From contig CP073746.1 in the NCBI GenBank assembly GCA_024397995.1, forward strand, positions 2,170,001 to 2,234,000: a DNA stretch of 64,000 nucleotides, written 5' to 3'. Position 1 is the first letter of the stretch; each line of letters opens with the position of its first letter. The position numbers were made by a program, and so were the translations under genes. The notes below the pieces were generated by a model. That model ran no database searches and was not told where the DNA came from. It saw only the letters and a list, made by a program, of their open reading frames with translations. This document shows, piece by piece, positions 8,888 to 17,360 of this stretch. The DNA is from a bacterium SCSIO 12827 (GTDB lineage: Bacteria > Pseudomonadota > Alphaproteobacteria > Rhodospirillales > Casp-alpha2).

Positions 8888-8942
8888 GGCCTCCCGCACT
8901 GGGATGCCAAAGACCTGATAATGGAAATGATAAAGCGGCGAC

Positions 8943-10328
8943 CTAAAGGTCGGGCACAGCCACGTTGCTTTGCGCCAACTGCCCGGCCAGCGCCGATTTC
9001 AGCCGCGTCAAGGCATCGGCGTCCGCGGCTTCGCAGCGCGCGACCAACACCGGCTGAGTATTGGATGCCCGCAGCAGCCACCAGCCGTCCGCCGACTGCA
9101 CCCGAACGCCGTCCATGCCGTGGACATCAATGCCCATTTCCGTGGCCAAACGGGCGCGGACTTCCTCGACCACCTGAAACTTGCGGTCATCGGCGCAATC
9201 AAAGCGAATTTCCGGCGTCGAGACGGTCTTCGGCATGGCGTCCAGCAAATCGCCCAGGCTGGCCTCCGTACCGTTCAGCACGTTGAGCAAGCGGATCGCG
9301 GCATAAAGCGCATCGTCATAGCCGTAGTAGCGGTCCTTGAAGAAGATATGGGCGCTCATCTCGCCGGCGAGCGGTGCGCCGATCTCGGCCATCTTGCTTT
9401 TGATATGAGAATGGCCGGTCTTCCACATCATGGGCTTGCCCCCCAGACGGTCGATTTCGTCGAAGAACACCGTGGAGGTCTTCACATCGGCGATGATCGT
9501 GGCCCCCGGATGAGCGGCCAGCACGTCGCGCGCCAGGATGGCGAGCAGTTGATCGCCCCACAGCACCCTGCCCTGTTCGTCGATGATACCGATGCGGTCA
9601 CCGTCACCGTCAAAGGCGATGCCCAGGTCGCAGCCGTTCGCAGCGACCGTGGCCTTCAATTGCGCCAGGTTCTTTTCCACCGTCGGGTCCGGGTGATGGG
9701 CTGGAAAAGTGCCGTCGATGGTTTCGTTCAACAGGATATGGCGGCCCGGCAAGCCGGCGACCATCTTGACCAGGGCCTCACCCGCCGCCCCGTTACCCGC
9801 ATCCCAAGCGACCGTCAGCGGCTTTGCCCCGTCGAAATCCTTGAGCAGGCGCGCCACATAGGCATCCATGACCTCGATCCGAGCTTCATCGCCGCTGCCC
9901 GTGGCGACATCGCCCTGTGCCGCCATCGCGCCCAATGTCTGAATATCGGCGCCAAAGAACGACCGCCCCTGCATCACCATCTTCACGCCGTTGAATTCCG
10001 GCGGGTTGTGCGAGCCCGTGACCATCAGCCCAGCATCCGTACCCAGGTGATATGTCGCGAAATAGAGCATGGGCGTCGGCCCAAGGCCGATGCGTTTTAC
10101 GTCGACCCCGGCAGCGCGCAGGCCCTCTGCCAGGGCCGCTTCCAATTCGGGCGAACTCAGACGCCCGTCATAACCCGTGGCTGCACTTTTGCCGCCGGCG
10201 CGGATCAGCAGGGTGCCGAATGCCCGGCCGATGGCGAACAGGTCCGCCGCCCCTAAGGTGTCGCCCACGGTGCCGCGAATATCGTATTCGCGCAGGATGC
10301 TGGGATTGAAGCTGTGGCTATCCGCCAT
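8943..10328 (-). CDS. manB: phosphomannomutase/phosphoglucomutase
   Basis: Interconverts hexose 6- and 1-phosphates, supplying mannose-1-P and/or glucose-1-P for cell-surface polysaccharide. It has 461 residues and the four alpha-D-phosphohexomutase domains. Seen motifs are YDIRGTVG at the N-terminus, the phosphoserine loop TGSHNPPEFNG with Ser106, the metal loop FDGDGDRIG near 240, the sugar-binding GEMSAHIFF near 320, and the phosphate-binding RASNTQPVLVAR in domain 4. GEMSxH is typical of the dual-specificity PMM/PGM group. It lies 40 bases after ugd and, with galU, forms a nucleotide-sugar block. Confidence 0.92.
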   Translation of the reverse strand: MADSHSFNPSILREYDIRGTVGDTLGAADLFAIGRAFGTLLIRAGGKSAATGYDGRLSSPELEAALAEGLRAAGVDVKRIGLGPTPMLYFATYHLGTDAGLMVTGSHNPPEFNGVKMVMQGRSFFGADIQTLGAMAAQGDVATGSGDEARIEVMDAYVARLLKDFDGAKPLTVAWDAGNGAAGEALVKMVAGLPGRHILLNETIDGTFPAHHPDPTVEKNLAQLKATVAANGCDLGIAFDGDGDRIGIIDEQGRVLWGDQLLAILARDVLAAHPGATIIADVKTSTVFFDEIDRLGGKPMMWKTGHSHIKSKMAEIGAPLAGEMSAHIFFKDRYYGYDDALYAAIRLLNVLNGTEASLGDLLDAMPKTVSTPEIRFDCADDRKFQVVEEVRARLATEMGIDVHGMDGVRVQSADGWWLLRASNTQPVLVARCEAADADALTRLKSALAGQLAQSNVAVPDL

Positions 10329-10368
10329 GAAGGATTACGTCCTTGTTCACGCCGCGCCGGACCGGTGG

Positions 10369-11691
10369 TCAGCTTGCCGCCGACACTTTCGACTTGCCGA
10401 TGCAGGTATAATCGAACCCGGCCTCGGCCATGTCGTCCGGGTTGTAGATGTTGCGTAAATCAATCATCACCGGCGCCTTCATCAAGCCCCGAACCTTGTC
10501 GAGGTCGAGGGCGCGGAATTCATTCCATTCGGTAAGGATCGCCAGTGCATCCGCATCGGCCATGGTGTCATAGGCGTTCTTGCACCAATCGACGCCGTCC
10601 AACATGTGCTTGGCTTCGTCCATCCCTTTGGGATCATAGGCCCGGACCTTGGCGCCGGCCGCGATCAGGGCGGGCACGATATCCAGGGACGGGGAATCCC
10701 GCATATCATCCGTATTCGGCTTGAAGGTCAGGCCCAAGACCGCAATCGTCTTGCCGGAAACGGCGCCGCCGCAGGCGTCGATGATCTTTTGCGCCATGGC
10801 CTTTTTGCGCTTGGCGTTGATGTCGACCACGGTTTCCACGATGCGCAGCGGTGACCCCGCATCCTGCGCCGTGCGCACCAAGGCAAGCGTATCCTTGGGA
10901 AAACAGGACCCGCCATAGCCCGGCCCCGCGTGCAGGAACTTGCGCCCGATGCGCCCGTCCAGACCGATCCCCCGGGCCACGTCCTGCACGTCGGCATCCA
11001 AAATCTCACATAGGTCGGCAATCTCGTTGATGAAGGTGATTTTGGTCGCCAGGAAGGTATTGGCTGCGTACTTGATGAGCTCCGACGTCTGGCGCCGGGT
11101 GAACACGATCGGCGTCTCGATCAGATAGAGCGGACGGTAAAGTTCACGCATCACTTCGCGGGCATCCTCCGACTCCGTGCCGATGACGACACGGTCGGGG
11201 CGCATGAAGTCCTCGATGGCCGCGCCTTCACGGAGGAATTCCGGGTTCGAGACCACGTCGAACTTGGCGTCGGGCCGGGCTTCGCGAATGATCTTCTCGA
11301 CCTCGGCTCCCGTGCCGACGGGCACCGTCGACTTGGTGACGACGACCGTATAACCCGTGATCGCCTGGGCGATCTCTTCCGCCGCCGCATAGACGTAAGA
11401 CAGATCCGCATGGCCGTCACCGCGCCGGGATGGCGTGCCGACGGCGATGAACACCGCATCCGCATCCTTCACGGCCTCGGCCAGGTCCGTGGTGAAGCTG
11501 AGACGCCCCGCCTCCGCATTGCCTTCAACCAGTTTCTGCAGACCGGGCTCGTAGATCGGCATTTCGCCTTGCTTCAGGCCTGCGATCTTACCCGCGTCCT
11601 TATCGACGCAGATGACGTTATGGCCGAATTCGGAGAAACAGGCCCCGGACACCAATCCCACGTATCCGGTCCCGACGACGGCGACATGCAT
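10369..11691 (-). CDS. ugd: UDP-glucose 6-dehydrogenase
   Basis: Oxidises UDP-glucose to UDP-glucuronate with two NAD+, for exopolysaccharide or LPS sugars. It has 440 residues. The N-terminal Rossmann motif VAVVGTGYVGLVSG is intact, and the catalytic cysteine Cys263 sits in GPGYGGSCFPKDT. The C-terminal UDP-binding domain begins near residue 315 (VLGLTFKPNTDDMRDSPS). GGAAG precedes the ATG. It follows galU by 13 bases, and galU makes its substrate. Confidence 0.96.
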   Translation of the reverse strand: MHVAVVGTGYVGLVSGACFSEFGHNVICVDKDAGKIAGLKQGEMPIYEPGLQKLVEGNAEAGRLSFTTDLAEAVKDADAVFIAVGTPSRRGDGHADLSYVYAAAEEIAQAITGYTVVVTKSTVPVGTGAEVEKIIREARPDAKFDVVSNPEFLREGAAIEDFMRPDRVVIGTESEDAREVMRELYRPLYLIETPIVFTRRQTSELIKYAANTFLATKITFINEIADLCEILDADVQDVARGIGLDGRIGRKFLHAGPGYGGSCFPKDTLALVRTAQDAGSPLRIVETVVDINAKRKKAMAQKIIDACGGAVSGKTIAVLGLTFKPNTDDMRDSPSLDIVPALIAAGAKVRAYDPKGMDEAKHMLDGVDWCKNAYDTMADADALAILTEWNEFRALDLDKVRGLMKAPVMIDLRNIYNPDDMAEAGFDYTCIGKSKVSAAS

Positions 11692-11704
11692 GTTGTAACT
11701 TCCT

Positions 11705-12574
11705 TCAGAGGTAGGTTTTCAAGGTGGCGCGGACGCGGTCGGCCATATCCGGACGCTCCAGCGCGAAAGCGACATTGGCTTCGATGAACCCGGCCTTCGA
11801 TCCGCAGTCAAAACGCCGGCCCTTAAACCGCAAGCCGTGGAACGGCACCGTGCCCAAGGTCTTGGCCATGGCATCGGTCAATTGAATTTCGCCGCCCGCC
11901 CCTTTTTCGTGGCGATCCAGATGCTCGAACACCTGGGGCTGCAGGATGTAGCGGCCGATGATCGACAGGGTCGAAGGTGCCACCGAGGGGTCCGGTTTTT
12001 CCACCAGGCCCTTGGCGCGGGCCAGGCGGCCGTCGTCCTCGGCAACATCCAGGATGCCGTACTTGTTGGTGTCCTCAAGCGGCACATCCTCAACCGCGAC
12101 GATGTTGCCGCCGACTTCCCGGTAGGCTTCCATCATCTGCGCCAAGCACCCCGGCTCCGCCTGCACCAGATCGTCCGGCAGCAGCACGGCAAAAGGTTCG
12201 CCGGCGACCATCTGGCGGGCGCACCAGATGGCATGCCCCAGGCCCAACGGGTTCTGCTGCCGCGCATAGGCCAGATGGCCCGCCGGCACCATGGCGTCGT
12301 GGACGATTTCAAGCTCGCGGGTCTTGCCGCGCGCCTGAAGAACCTGTTCCAGTTCGACCGCATGGTCGAAGTGGTCTTCCATGATCGTCTTGCCCCGCCC
12401 GGTGACCAGGACGAAATCCTCGATCCCGGCTGCCCGAGCCTCCTCGATGGCGTATTGGATCAGCGGCTTGTCGACGATCGGCAGCATTTCCTTGGCCATC
12501 GCCTTGGTCGCGGGCAAAAACCGCGTGCCGAGACCGGCAACGGGCAGGACGGCCTTCCGGACAGGTGCATTCAT
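11705..12574 (-). CDS. galU: UTP-glucose-1-phosphate uridylyltransferase
   Basis: Forms UDP-glucose from UTP and glucose-1-phosphate. It has 289 residues, the usual length. The nucleotide-binding signature VAGLGTRFLPATKAMAKEML lies at about 11-30. EKPDPS and the GRYILQPQVF segment match the bacterial GalU family. It is the first gene of galU-ugd-manB on the minus strand. The 211-base gap to the next gene on the right contains only an imperfect inverted repeat (GTCACGGAACCGTAAC, about 12740-12755). Confidence 0.96.
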   Translation of the reverse strand: MNAPVRKAVLPVAGLGTRFLPATKAMAKEMLPIVDKPLIQYAIEEARAAGIEDFVLVTGRGKTIMEDHFDHAVELEQVLQARGKTRELEIVHDAMVPAGHLAYARQQNPLGLGHAIWCARQMVAGEPFAVLLPDDLVQAEPGCLAQMMEAYREVGGNIVAVEDVPLEDTNKYGILDVAEDDGRLARAKGLVEKPDPSVAPSTLSIIGRYILQPQVFEHLDRHEKGAGGEIQLTDAMAKTLGTVPFHGLRFKGRRFDCGSKAGFIEANVAFALERPDMADRVRATLKTYL

Positions 12575-12785
12575 GTCGGAACTTTCTGCTGTGAACTTTC
12601 AGCGTCGAAACGGTGCCAACCGCTGGACGGCACGGCGATGGGGCCTTTTTGTGCCATACCGCCCCCGACGCCGCAACCGCCCGATTGATCCGGCAGCGCC
12701 CCCTGGATTTCTCCCGTTTTCGCCTTTTGCGCCGCGGATCGTCACGGAACCGTAACGCGAATCGCTTTTGCACGATCGAAATCCC

Positions 12786-13517
12786 TTAATCGCCCAGCAA
12801 CACGTCCTTGGCTTCATTGACCTGGGCCGCCAGATAGTCCGATCCGCCGTGGTCCGGGTGCAGCCCGGAAATGATGCGCTGGTAGGCGGCCTTGATGGCC
12901 TGGCGGCTCGCCCCTTCGGACAGGCCCAACACCGCCAATGCTTCCGCCCGCGTCATGGCGCCCGAACGGGACGGTCCGGCACCGCCGGTTTTTGGCCCCG
13001 CGTCTTCGGCGCGGTCATGCCAATCGGGATGAACCCGGTCCAGATAGGCTTCGAGGACACGGGCCGAACCCTCATCCTCGGTCCAGCAATGACGCAACAG
13101 ATCAAGCTTCTCTGACACCGTCATGTCGTCCAGTCGGCGCCCCTTGTAGGGCCCGTCGATGACCTCGCCCCAGACATCGCCCGTGTCATGGTCCAGGCCC
13201 ATGCGCAGGAAACGGGTTTCCACGTCCGATGTCTGGCCCGTGGGCGCCCCCTGCCCGACGCCGGCCATACGCGAGAAATTGCGCGCCGCGCGGTAGGCCG
13301 TCCGGGCCCGCAGAAGCATGGGGATCAGCGCCGACAACGCGAACACGGCCCAGCCGAGCCGCCCGGTAATGACGAAGAACAGCGCCAACACCACGGCCAG
13401 GATGCCGAAAACGTAGAACAGGACCTTCTTCAAGGTCTTCACGTTCGCGGTCGCGTACCAACGCGCACCAATCAGGAAGGCCGCCAGCAGGGCCACGCCC
13501 AGTACCAGATAGGACAT
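12786..13517 (-). CDS. membrane-anchored J-domain protein, Pam18/Tim14-like
   Basis: Predicted Hsp70 (DnaK) co-chaperone of 243 residues. The N-terminus has two or three membrane helices (about 2-20, 30-52 and possibly 54-68), and the J domain is at the extreme C-terminus instead of the N-terminus. Its second helix and loop read YQRIISGLHPDHGGSDY with the obligatory HPD, then AAQVNEAKDVLLG. Order and wording closely recall the mitochondrial import motor protein Pam18/Tim14. The middle segment (about 80-170) is not recognised. I start at the ATG at 13517 (MSYLVLG), six bases below the VWA stop; the longer frame overlaps that gene. What it recruits DnaK to is unknown. Confidence 0.85.
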   Translation of the reverse strand: MSYLVLGVALLAAFLIGARWYATANVKTLKKVLFYVFGILAVVLALFFVITGRLGWAVFALSALIPMLLRARTAYRAARNFSRMAGVGQGAPTGQTSDVETRFLRMGLDHDTGDVWGEVIDGPYKGRRLDDMTVSEKLDLLRHCWTEDEGSARVLEAYLDRVHPDWHDRAEDAGPKTGGAGPSRSGAMTRAEALAVLGLSEGASRQAIKAAYQRIISGLHPDHGGSDYLAAQVNEAKDVLLGD

Positions 13518-13522
13518 GGCGC

Positions 13523-14251
13523 CTAAGCCCTCCTGATCTGATGGGCGATGCGCAGCGTCTCGCCGCCCTTGGCCTGGGCATGGTTTTCCAGCGCCCGTCG
13601 CCCACCCGCCGCATAGACCGCGACGGCGGCCAACAGTTCCTTCAACGTATCGGCGCTGGCCGCGTCGAACGAACAATACGCACCACCCGACAGCTTGGCG
13701 ATCTGCTGGAACCCGAACCGGGCGATCGGGTCCTCTCCTTCGTGAAACATGAACACCGGCACGCCCAACAGACCCAGCTCGCCCGCCGTCCGGCCCAATG
13801 CGTCCACGTCCTCTTCGAAACTATCGCCGACGTAGACCAAGGCGTTGATCCGGCGCTTGCGGGTTTCGTTCACGGCATGCTTCAAAAGCTTGCCGATCTG
13901 CGTTTCACCGGCCAGGCATCCGACGCCGGTCATCAACCGCGTCAGGTCATGCGTGTCGCCGGTCCATTTCGAGACCTTGAATTCCCCGAACCCGCGAAAG
14001 AATGCAAGCTGGACATCCAGACCGCCCAGGTCGCGCGTGACCTGAAACATCTCGCCCTGAAGGCGGGCGGCGCTGTCCCAGCTCGGCTGGCGACTGGCCG
14101 TCGCGTCCATGCCGAACATCAACCGGCCGCGGCCGTCCCCGCGTGCCTGCACGGGTGCGCGCGCCAATTTGTCCAGAAACGCATCGACGTCCGCCCGCTT
14201 GGCGGGTGCGCCGGCGGCGTCTGATTTCGCAAGCTTGTCGTCGTTGCCCAT
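13523..14251 (-). CDS. VWA-like domain protein
   Basis: A 242-residue cytoplasmic protein with a von Willebrand A-like fold: LMFGMDATASRQPSW near residue 45, VQLAFFRGFGEF, and NALVYVGDSFEEDVD near 140. The metal-site (MIDAS) motif reads D-x-T-x-S where the canonical motif is D-x-S-x-S, so metal binding is possible but not assured. No signal or membrane helix is seen. It sits between mipZ (72 bases upstream) and the J-protein (6 bases downstream), suggesting a functional link with the latter. Its biochemical role is unknown to me. Confidence 0.8.
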   Translation of the reverse strand: MGNDDKLAKSDAAGAPAKRADVDAFLDKLARAPVQARGDGRGRLMFGMDATASRQPSWDSAARLQGEMFQVTRDLGGLDVQLAFFRGFGEFKVSKWTGDTHDLTRLMTGVGCLAGETQIGKLLKHAVNETRKRRINALVYVGDSFEEDVDALGRTAGELGLLGVPVFMFHEGEDPIARFGFQQIAKLSGGAYCSFDAASADTLKELLAAVAVYAAGGRRALENHAQAKGGETLRIAHQIRRA

Positions 14252-14323
14252 GAATCCCGTCCTTCACCTTGAAAGATAAGGTGTTCGGGCGTCGTTCGCC
14301 AGCGCAGCGGGGAAACCGCCGGT

Positions 14324-15127
14324 CTAAGCCGGCAGCGGCGGCAAGTGCAGTGCGCCGATCAGGGCGCGGACTTCCTGCCGCGCCGCCAGATGCGACATGG
14401 ACATGGCCGCCGGGTCGCCGGTTTCCTTGATGTCCATGATGGTCAGACCGGCCAGGAACAGTTCGCGGTAGATCACCCGTTCACCGAACCCGGGCAGAAA
14501 GCGGAAGCCGATGCGCTGGGCCAGTTGGTTGAGCGCCTTCTCCATCTCCTGGCGATTGCGCGAATCAAGCGGGCTCAGGCGGTTGCGCAGCACGATCCAA
14601 TCCATCTTGCCGCCGTCGCGCCGGGCGCGGACGATTTTCTGCTTCCAGACCATTTCCGCGTACTGGCTGGGTCCCTTCACGATCATCTCATTGCTTACCT
14701 CGACCCGGGCCAGAACGTCCAGGTCGACGAAGCTATCGTTCAGGGGCGTGACCAGGGTATCGGCATGGGAATGGACGGCTTCCGACAACGGCGTGGCGCT
14801 GCCGGGGGTGTCGATGATGACGACCTCGGCCGCCGCGCGGGCCGCCGCGAGAACGCCCGGAAAGGTGTCCGTACCGTCGCCGCCCGAGGGGGCAACGTCG
14901 AAGAATTCCGGCATCGGGACATGACCTTTGATCGTGCGGGCGTAAGCGCGGCGGTTTTCCAGAAACCGGCGCAGCGATCCCTGGCGGATGTCGGTGTCGA
15001 GCACGGCGACGCTGTGCCCGGCCCGCATCAGGCCCACGGCAAGATGCATGGCGGTGGTCGACTTGCCACTGCCGCCTTTTTCGTTGCCGACGACAATGAC
15101 GTGGCCTTGCATGCCCTGCCCGCTCAC
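14324..15127 (-). CDS. mipZ: division-plane positioning ATPase MipZ
   Basis: ParA/MinD-type P-loop ATPase. In Caulobacter MipZ forms a bipolar gradient through ParB and inhibits FtsZ so that division occurs at midcell. The deviant Walker A GNEKGGSGKSTTA lies at about 14-26, the switch region VLDTDIRQGSLRRFL near 45, and Walker B VVIIDTPGS near 97. The C-terminal RIGFRFLPGFGERVIYRELF is characteristic of MipZ and not of plasmid ParA. The GTG start overlaps the TGA of the upstream molybdopterin gene (GTGA); an ATG five codons in is an alternative start. parAB is not in the window. Confidence 0.92.
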   Translation of the reverse strand: MSGQGMQGHVIVVGNEKGGSGKSTTAMHLAVGLMRAGHSVAVLDTDIRQGSLRRFLENRRAYARTIKGHVPMPEFFDVAPSGGDGTDTFPGVLAAARAAAEVVIIDTPGSATPLSEAVHSHADTLVTPLNDSFVDLDVLARVEVSNEMIVKGPSQYAEMVWKQKIVRARRDGGKMDWIVLRNRLSPLDSRNRQEMEKALNQLAQRIGFRFLPGFGERVIYRELFLAGLTIMDIKETGDPAAMSMSHLAARQEVRALIGALHLPPLPA

Positions 15128-17178
15128 GCCGGGCGCATCCAGATGGCGGTGTCGTGGAACGCGGCCCCGCCGCCCGGCAGCGCCGCGTCGGCGCTGACGA
15201 TCGTGTTGATGCCGCGTCCTTCCTCGAAGGCTTCGTTGGGCCAGATGCCCTCGACCACCACCGTGTGGTCCTGCAAACCGTCGAACGGCCGGACATGCAC
15301 GACCAGATCGCCCAGATCGTTGCCCAGGCGCACGCGGTCACCTTCCTCCAGGCCGAGCGCCTTGCAGGTATCGGGGTGGATCAGAGCCATGGGGCGGCCT
15401 TCCTTCTTGCGGCTGGACGGCATTTCCGTGAATGAGGTGTTGAGGAACCGCCGCGCCGGGGCGGCGACCAGACGGTAGGGATGGACGGCCGACGCACCGT
15501 CGATGACGTCCAGATGATCCGGCAGGGCCGACATGGCGTCACAATCCGCGCCAATCTTCGACCAGTCGGCGGCGAAGTGGAACTTGCCGTCGTCATGACC
15601 GAAGCCGTTCAGGAAATGCGCCTCCTCGAACGGTTTGGCGCAGTCGACCCAGCCTTCGGCCAGAACGTCATCGGCGCCGGGTCGGCCGCTGCGGCGAAGC
15701 GCGTCGTCGATCAGCTCCCAGGCCGTCATATGGAACGCCGGATAGTCCGATCCCAAACGCCGCGCCAGCCCGTTGATGACATCGACGTTGGACCGGCATT
15801 CACCGAGGGGCTCGATCAGCGCCTTGTGTACCTGGAGATAGAAGTGGCCGCCGCCCTGATACATGTCCTCGTGCTCCAGGAACATGGTCGCGGGCAGGAC
15901 GATGTCGGCCAGCTTGGCCGAGGCCGTCATGAATTGCTCATGCACGCAGGTAAACAAGTCGTCACGCATCATGCCGTCGATGACCCGAGTCGTTTCCGGG
16001 GCCACTTCGGCCGGGTTGATGTTCTGGGTGAACAGCACGGTGACCGGCGGCCCGTCCTTGAGCGCATGGGCGTCTCCGGTCAGCACGCGGCCGATCTGCG
16101 ACATGTCGAGCGCCCGTGTGTTCGGATCGACCACGTCGAGCCCTTTGATCAGGGTGCCGTCGACGCCGTAAAGCTCGCGGTTGGAAAAAAGCGCCCCGCC
16201 GCCCCGGTGCTTCCACTTGCCCGTGACCACCGGCAGGCAGGTCACGGCATGCATGTTGGCGGCCCCGTTGCGTGACCGCGTAAAACCGTAGCCGCAACGC
16301 AGATAGGCGCGTTCCGTCTTGCCATATAACCGCGCGAAGTCACGGATGTCCGCCGCCGGAATGCCGGTAATTTCCTCCGCCCATTCAGGGGTGCGCGTGG
16401 TCAGGTGCTGCTGCAGGTGTTCCGGGCCGTCCGAAAACTCGCGCATGTAGTCCCAGTCAGCCAGATTTTCCTCGAACAGCACCTGCATGACTGCGCAGGC
16501 AAGGGCGCCGTCCGTGCCCGGGCGGATCGGAATGTGGAGGTCCGCTGCCTCCGCCGTCGGCGTGCGGTAGGGATCGATGACGACCAGCTTGGCGCCCCGC
16601 GTCTTCCGCGCCTTGGCGATGTGGGTCATCACATTAACCTGGGTTGAGACCGGATTGCCGCCCCATACGACGATCAGGTCCGATTCGGCGATCTCGCGCG
16701 GATCGGCCCCCCAGATCTTGCCGTGCCCGGCGACCCAGCCGTTACAGGCCGTCGTCACGCAGATAGTTTCGTGTTCGCGGGAAAAGCCGAAGGCATGGCG
16801 GAATCGGTGGATGCTGTCGCGTTGCACCAGGCCCATGGTGCCGGCAAAGTGATAAGGCCAGACGGTCTCTGCGCCATGGGTCGCGCGGGCGCGTTCGATT
16901 GCTTCGGCAACCTCGTCAATCGCCTGATCCCAGGTGATCCGGCGAAATTCGCCCGACCCCTTGGCACCAATGCGTTGCAGTGGATGGGTCAAACGCTCCG
17001 GATGATGGACACGTTCGCGATAGGCCGCGACCTTGGCGCAGATCACGCCCGCCGTGTAATCGTTGCGTGGGTTGCCTCGCACGCGGCCGATGGTGTGGTC
17101 GTCAAGGACCTCGACCTCAAGGGCGCAGGTGGACGGACAGTCGTGGGGGCAGGCCGTGGGCCGGAATTCGGGTTGCAT
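15124..17178 (-). CDS. cytoplasmic molybdopterin-dependent oxidoreductase (DMSO-reductase superfamily)
   Basis: A 684-residue Mo/W-bis-MGD enzyme. The N-terminus has a Cys-x3-Cys-x3-Cys cluster (CPHDCPSTC, Cys9/13/17) plus a later Cys in GVICAK, giving a 4Fe-4S site. Cofactor-binding segments follow (VVWGGNPVSTQ, LVVIDPYRTPTA). The C-terminal molydopterin dinucleotide-binding domain begins near residue 575 (NTSFTEMPSSRKKEG). There is no Tat signal, so the enzyme is cytoplasmic, and the substrate cannot be read. I could not assign the metal ligand with confidence; TTACNGW near residue 142 is a candidate. Its stop overlaps the mipZ start by four bases, an odd pairing for a redox enzyme. Confidence 0.88.
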   Translation of the reverse strand: MQPEFRPTACPHDCPSTCALEVEVLDDHTIGRVRGNPRNDYTAGVICAKVAAYRERVHHPERLTHPLQRIGAKGSGEFRRITWDQAIDEVAEAIERARATHGAETVWPYHFAGTMGLVQRDSIHRFRHAFGFSREHETICVTTACNGWVAGHGKIWGADPREIAESDLIVVWGGNPVSTQVNVMTHIAKARKTRGAKLVVIDPYRTPTAEAADLHIPIRPGTDGALACAVMQVLFEENLADWDYMREFSDGPEHLQQHLTTRTPEWAEEITGIPAADIRDFARLYGKTERAYLRCGYGFTRSRNGAANMHAVTCLPVVTGKWKHRGGGALFSNRELYGVDGTLIKGLDVVDPNTRALDMSQIGRVLTGDAHALKDGPPVTVLFTQNINPAEVAPETTRVIDGMMRDDLFTCVHEQFMTASAKLADIVLPATMFLEHEDMYQGGGHFYLQVHKALIEPLGECRSNVDVINGLARRLGSDYPAFHMTAWELIDDALRRSGRPGADDVLAEGWVDCAKPFEEAHFLNGFGHDDGKFHFAADWSKIGADCDAMSALPDHLDVIDGASAVHPYRLVAAPARRFLNTSFTEMPSSRKKEGRPMALIHPDTCKALGLEEGDRVRLGNDLGDLVVHVRPFDGLQDHTVVVEGIWPNEAFEEGRGINTIVSADAALPGGGAAFHDTAIWMRPA

Positions 17179-17360
17179 GGCGGAAATCTACTCTCCACCC
17201 CGCCGTCGGACAAGGAACCGATAGGGGCAGGACAGGAGAAATCGCGGCCCCGTTCACCGTGCCGCCGCCGCCGTGCTATGCTGCGGATCACTGCCGGATA
17301 AGGACTGATTAACCCTTGCCCACTATGGTATCGGCGGGAAAAAGCATCGACAGGAAGACC

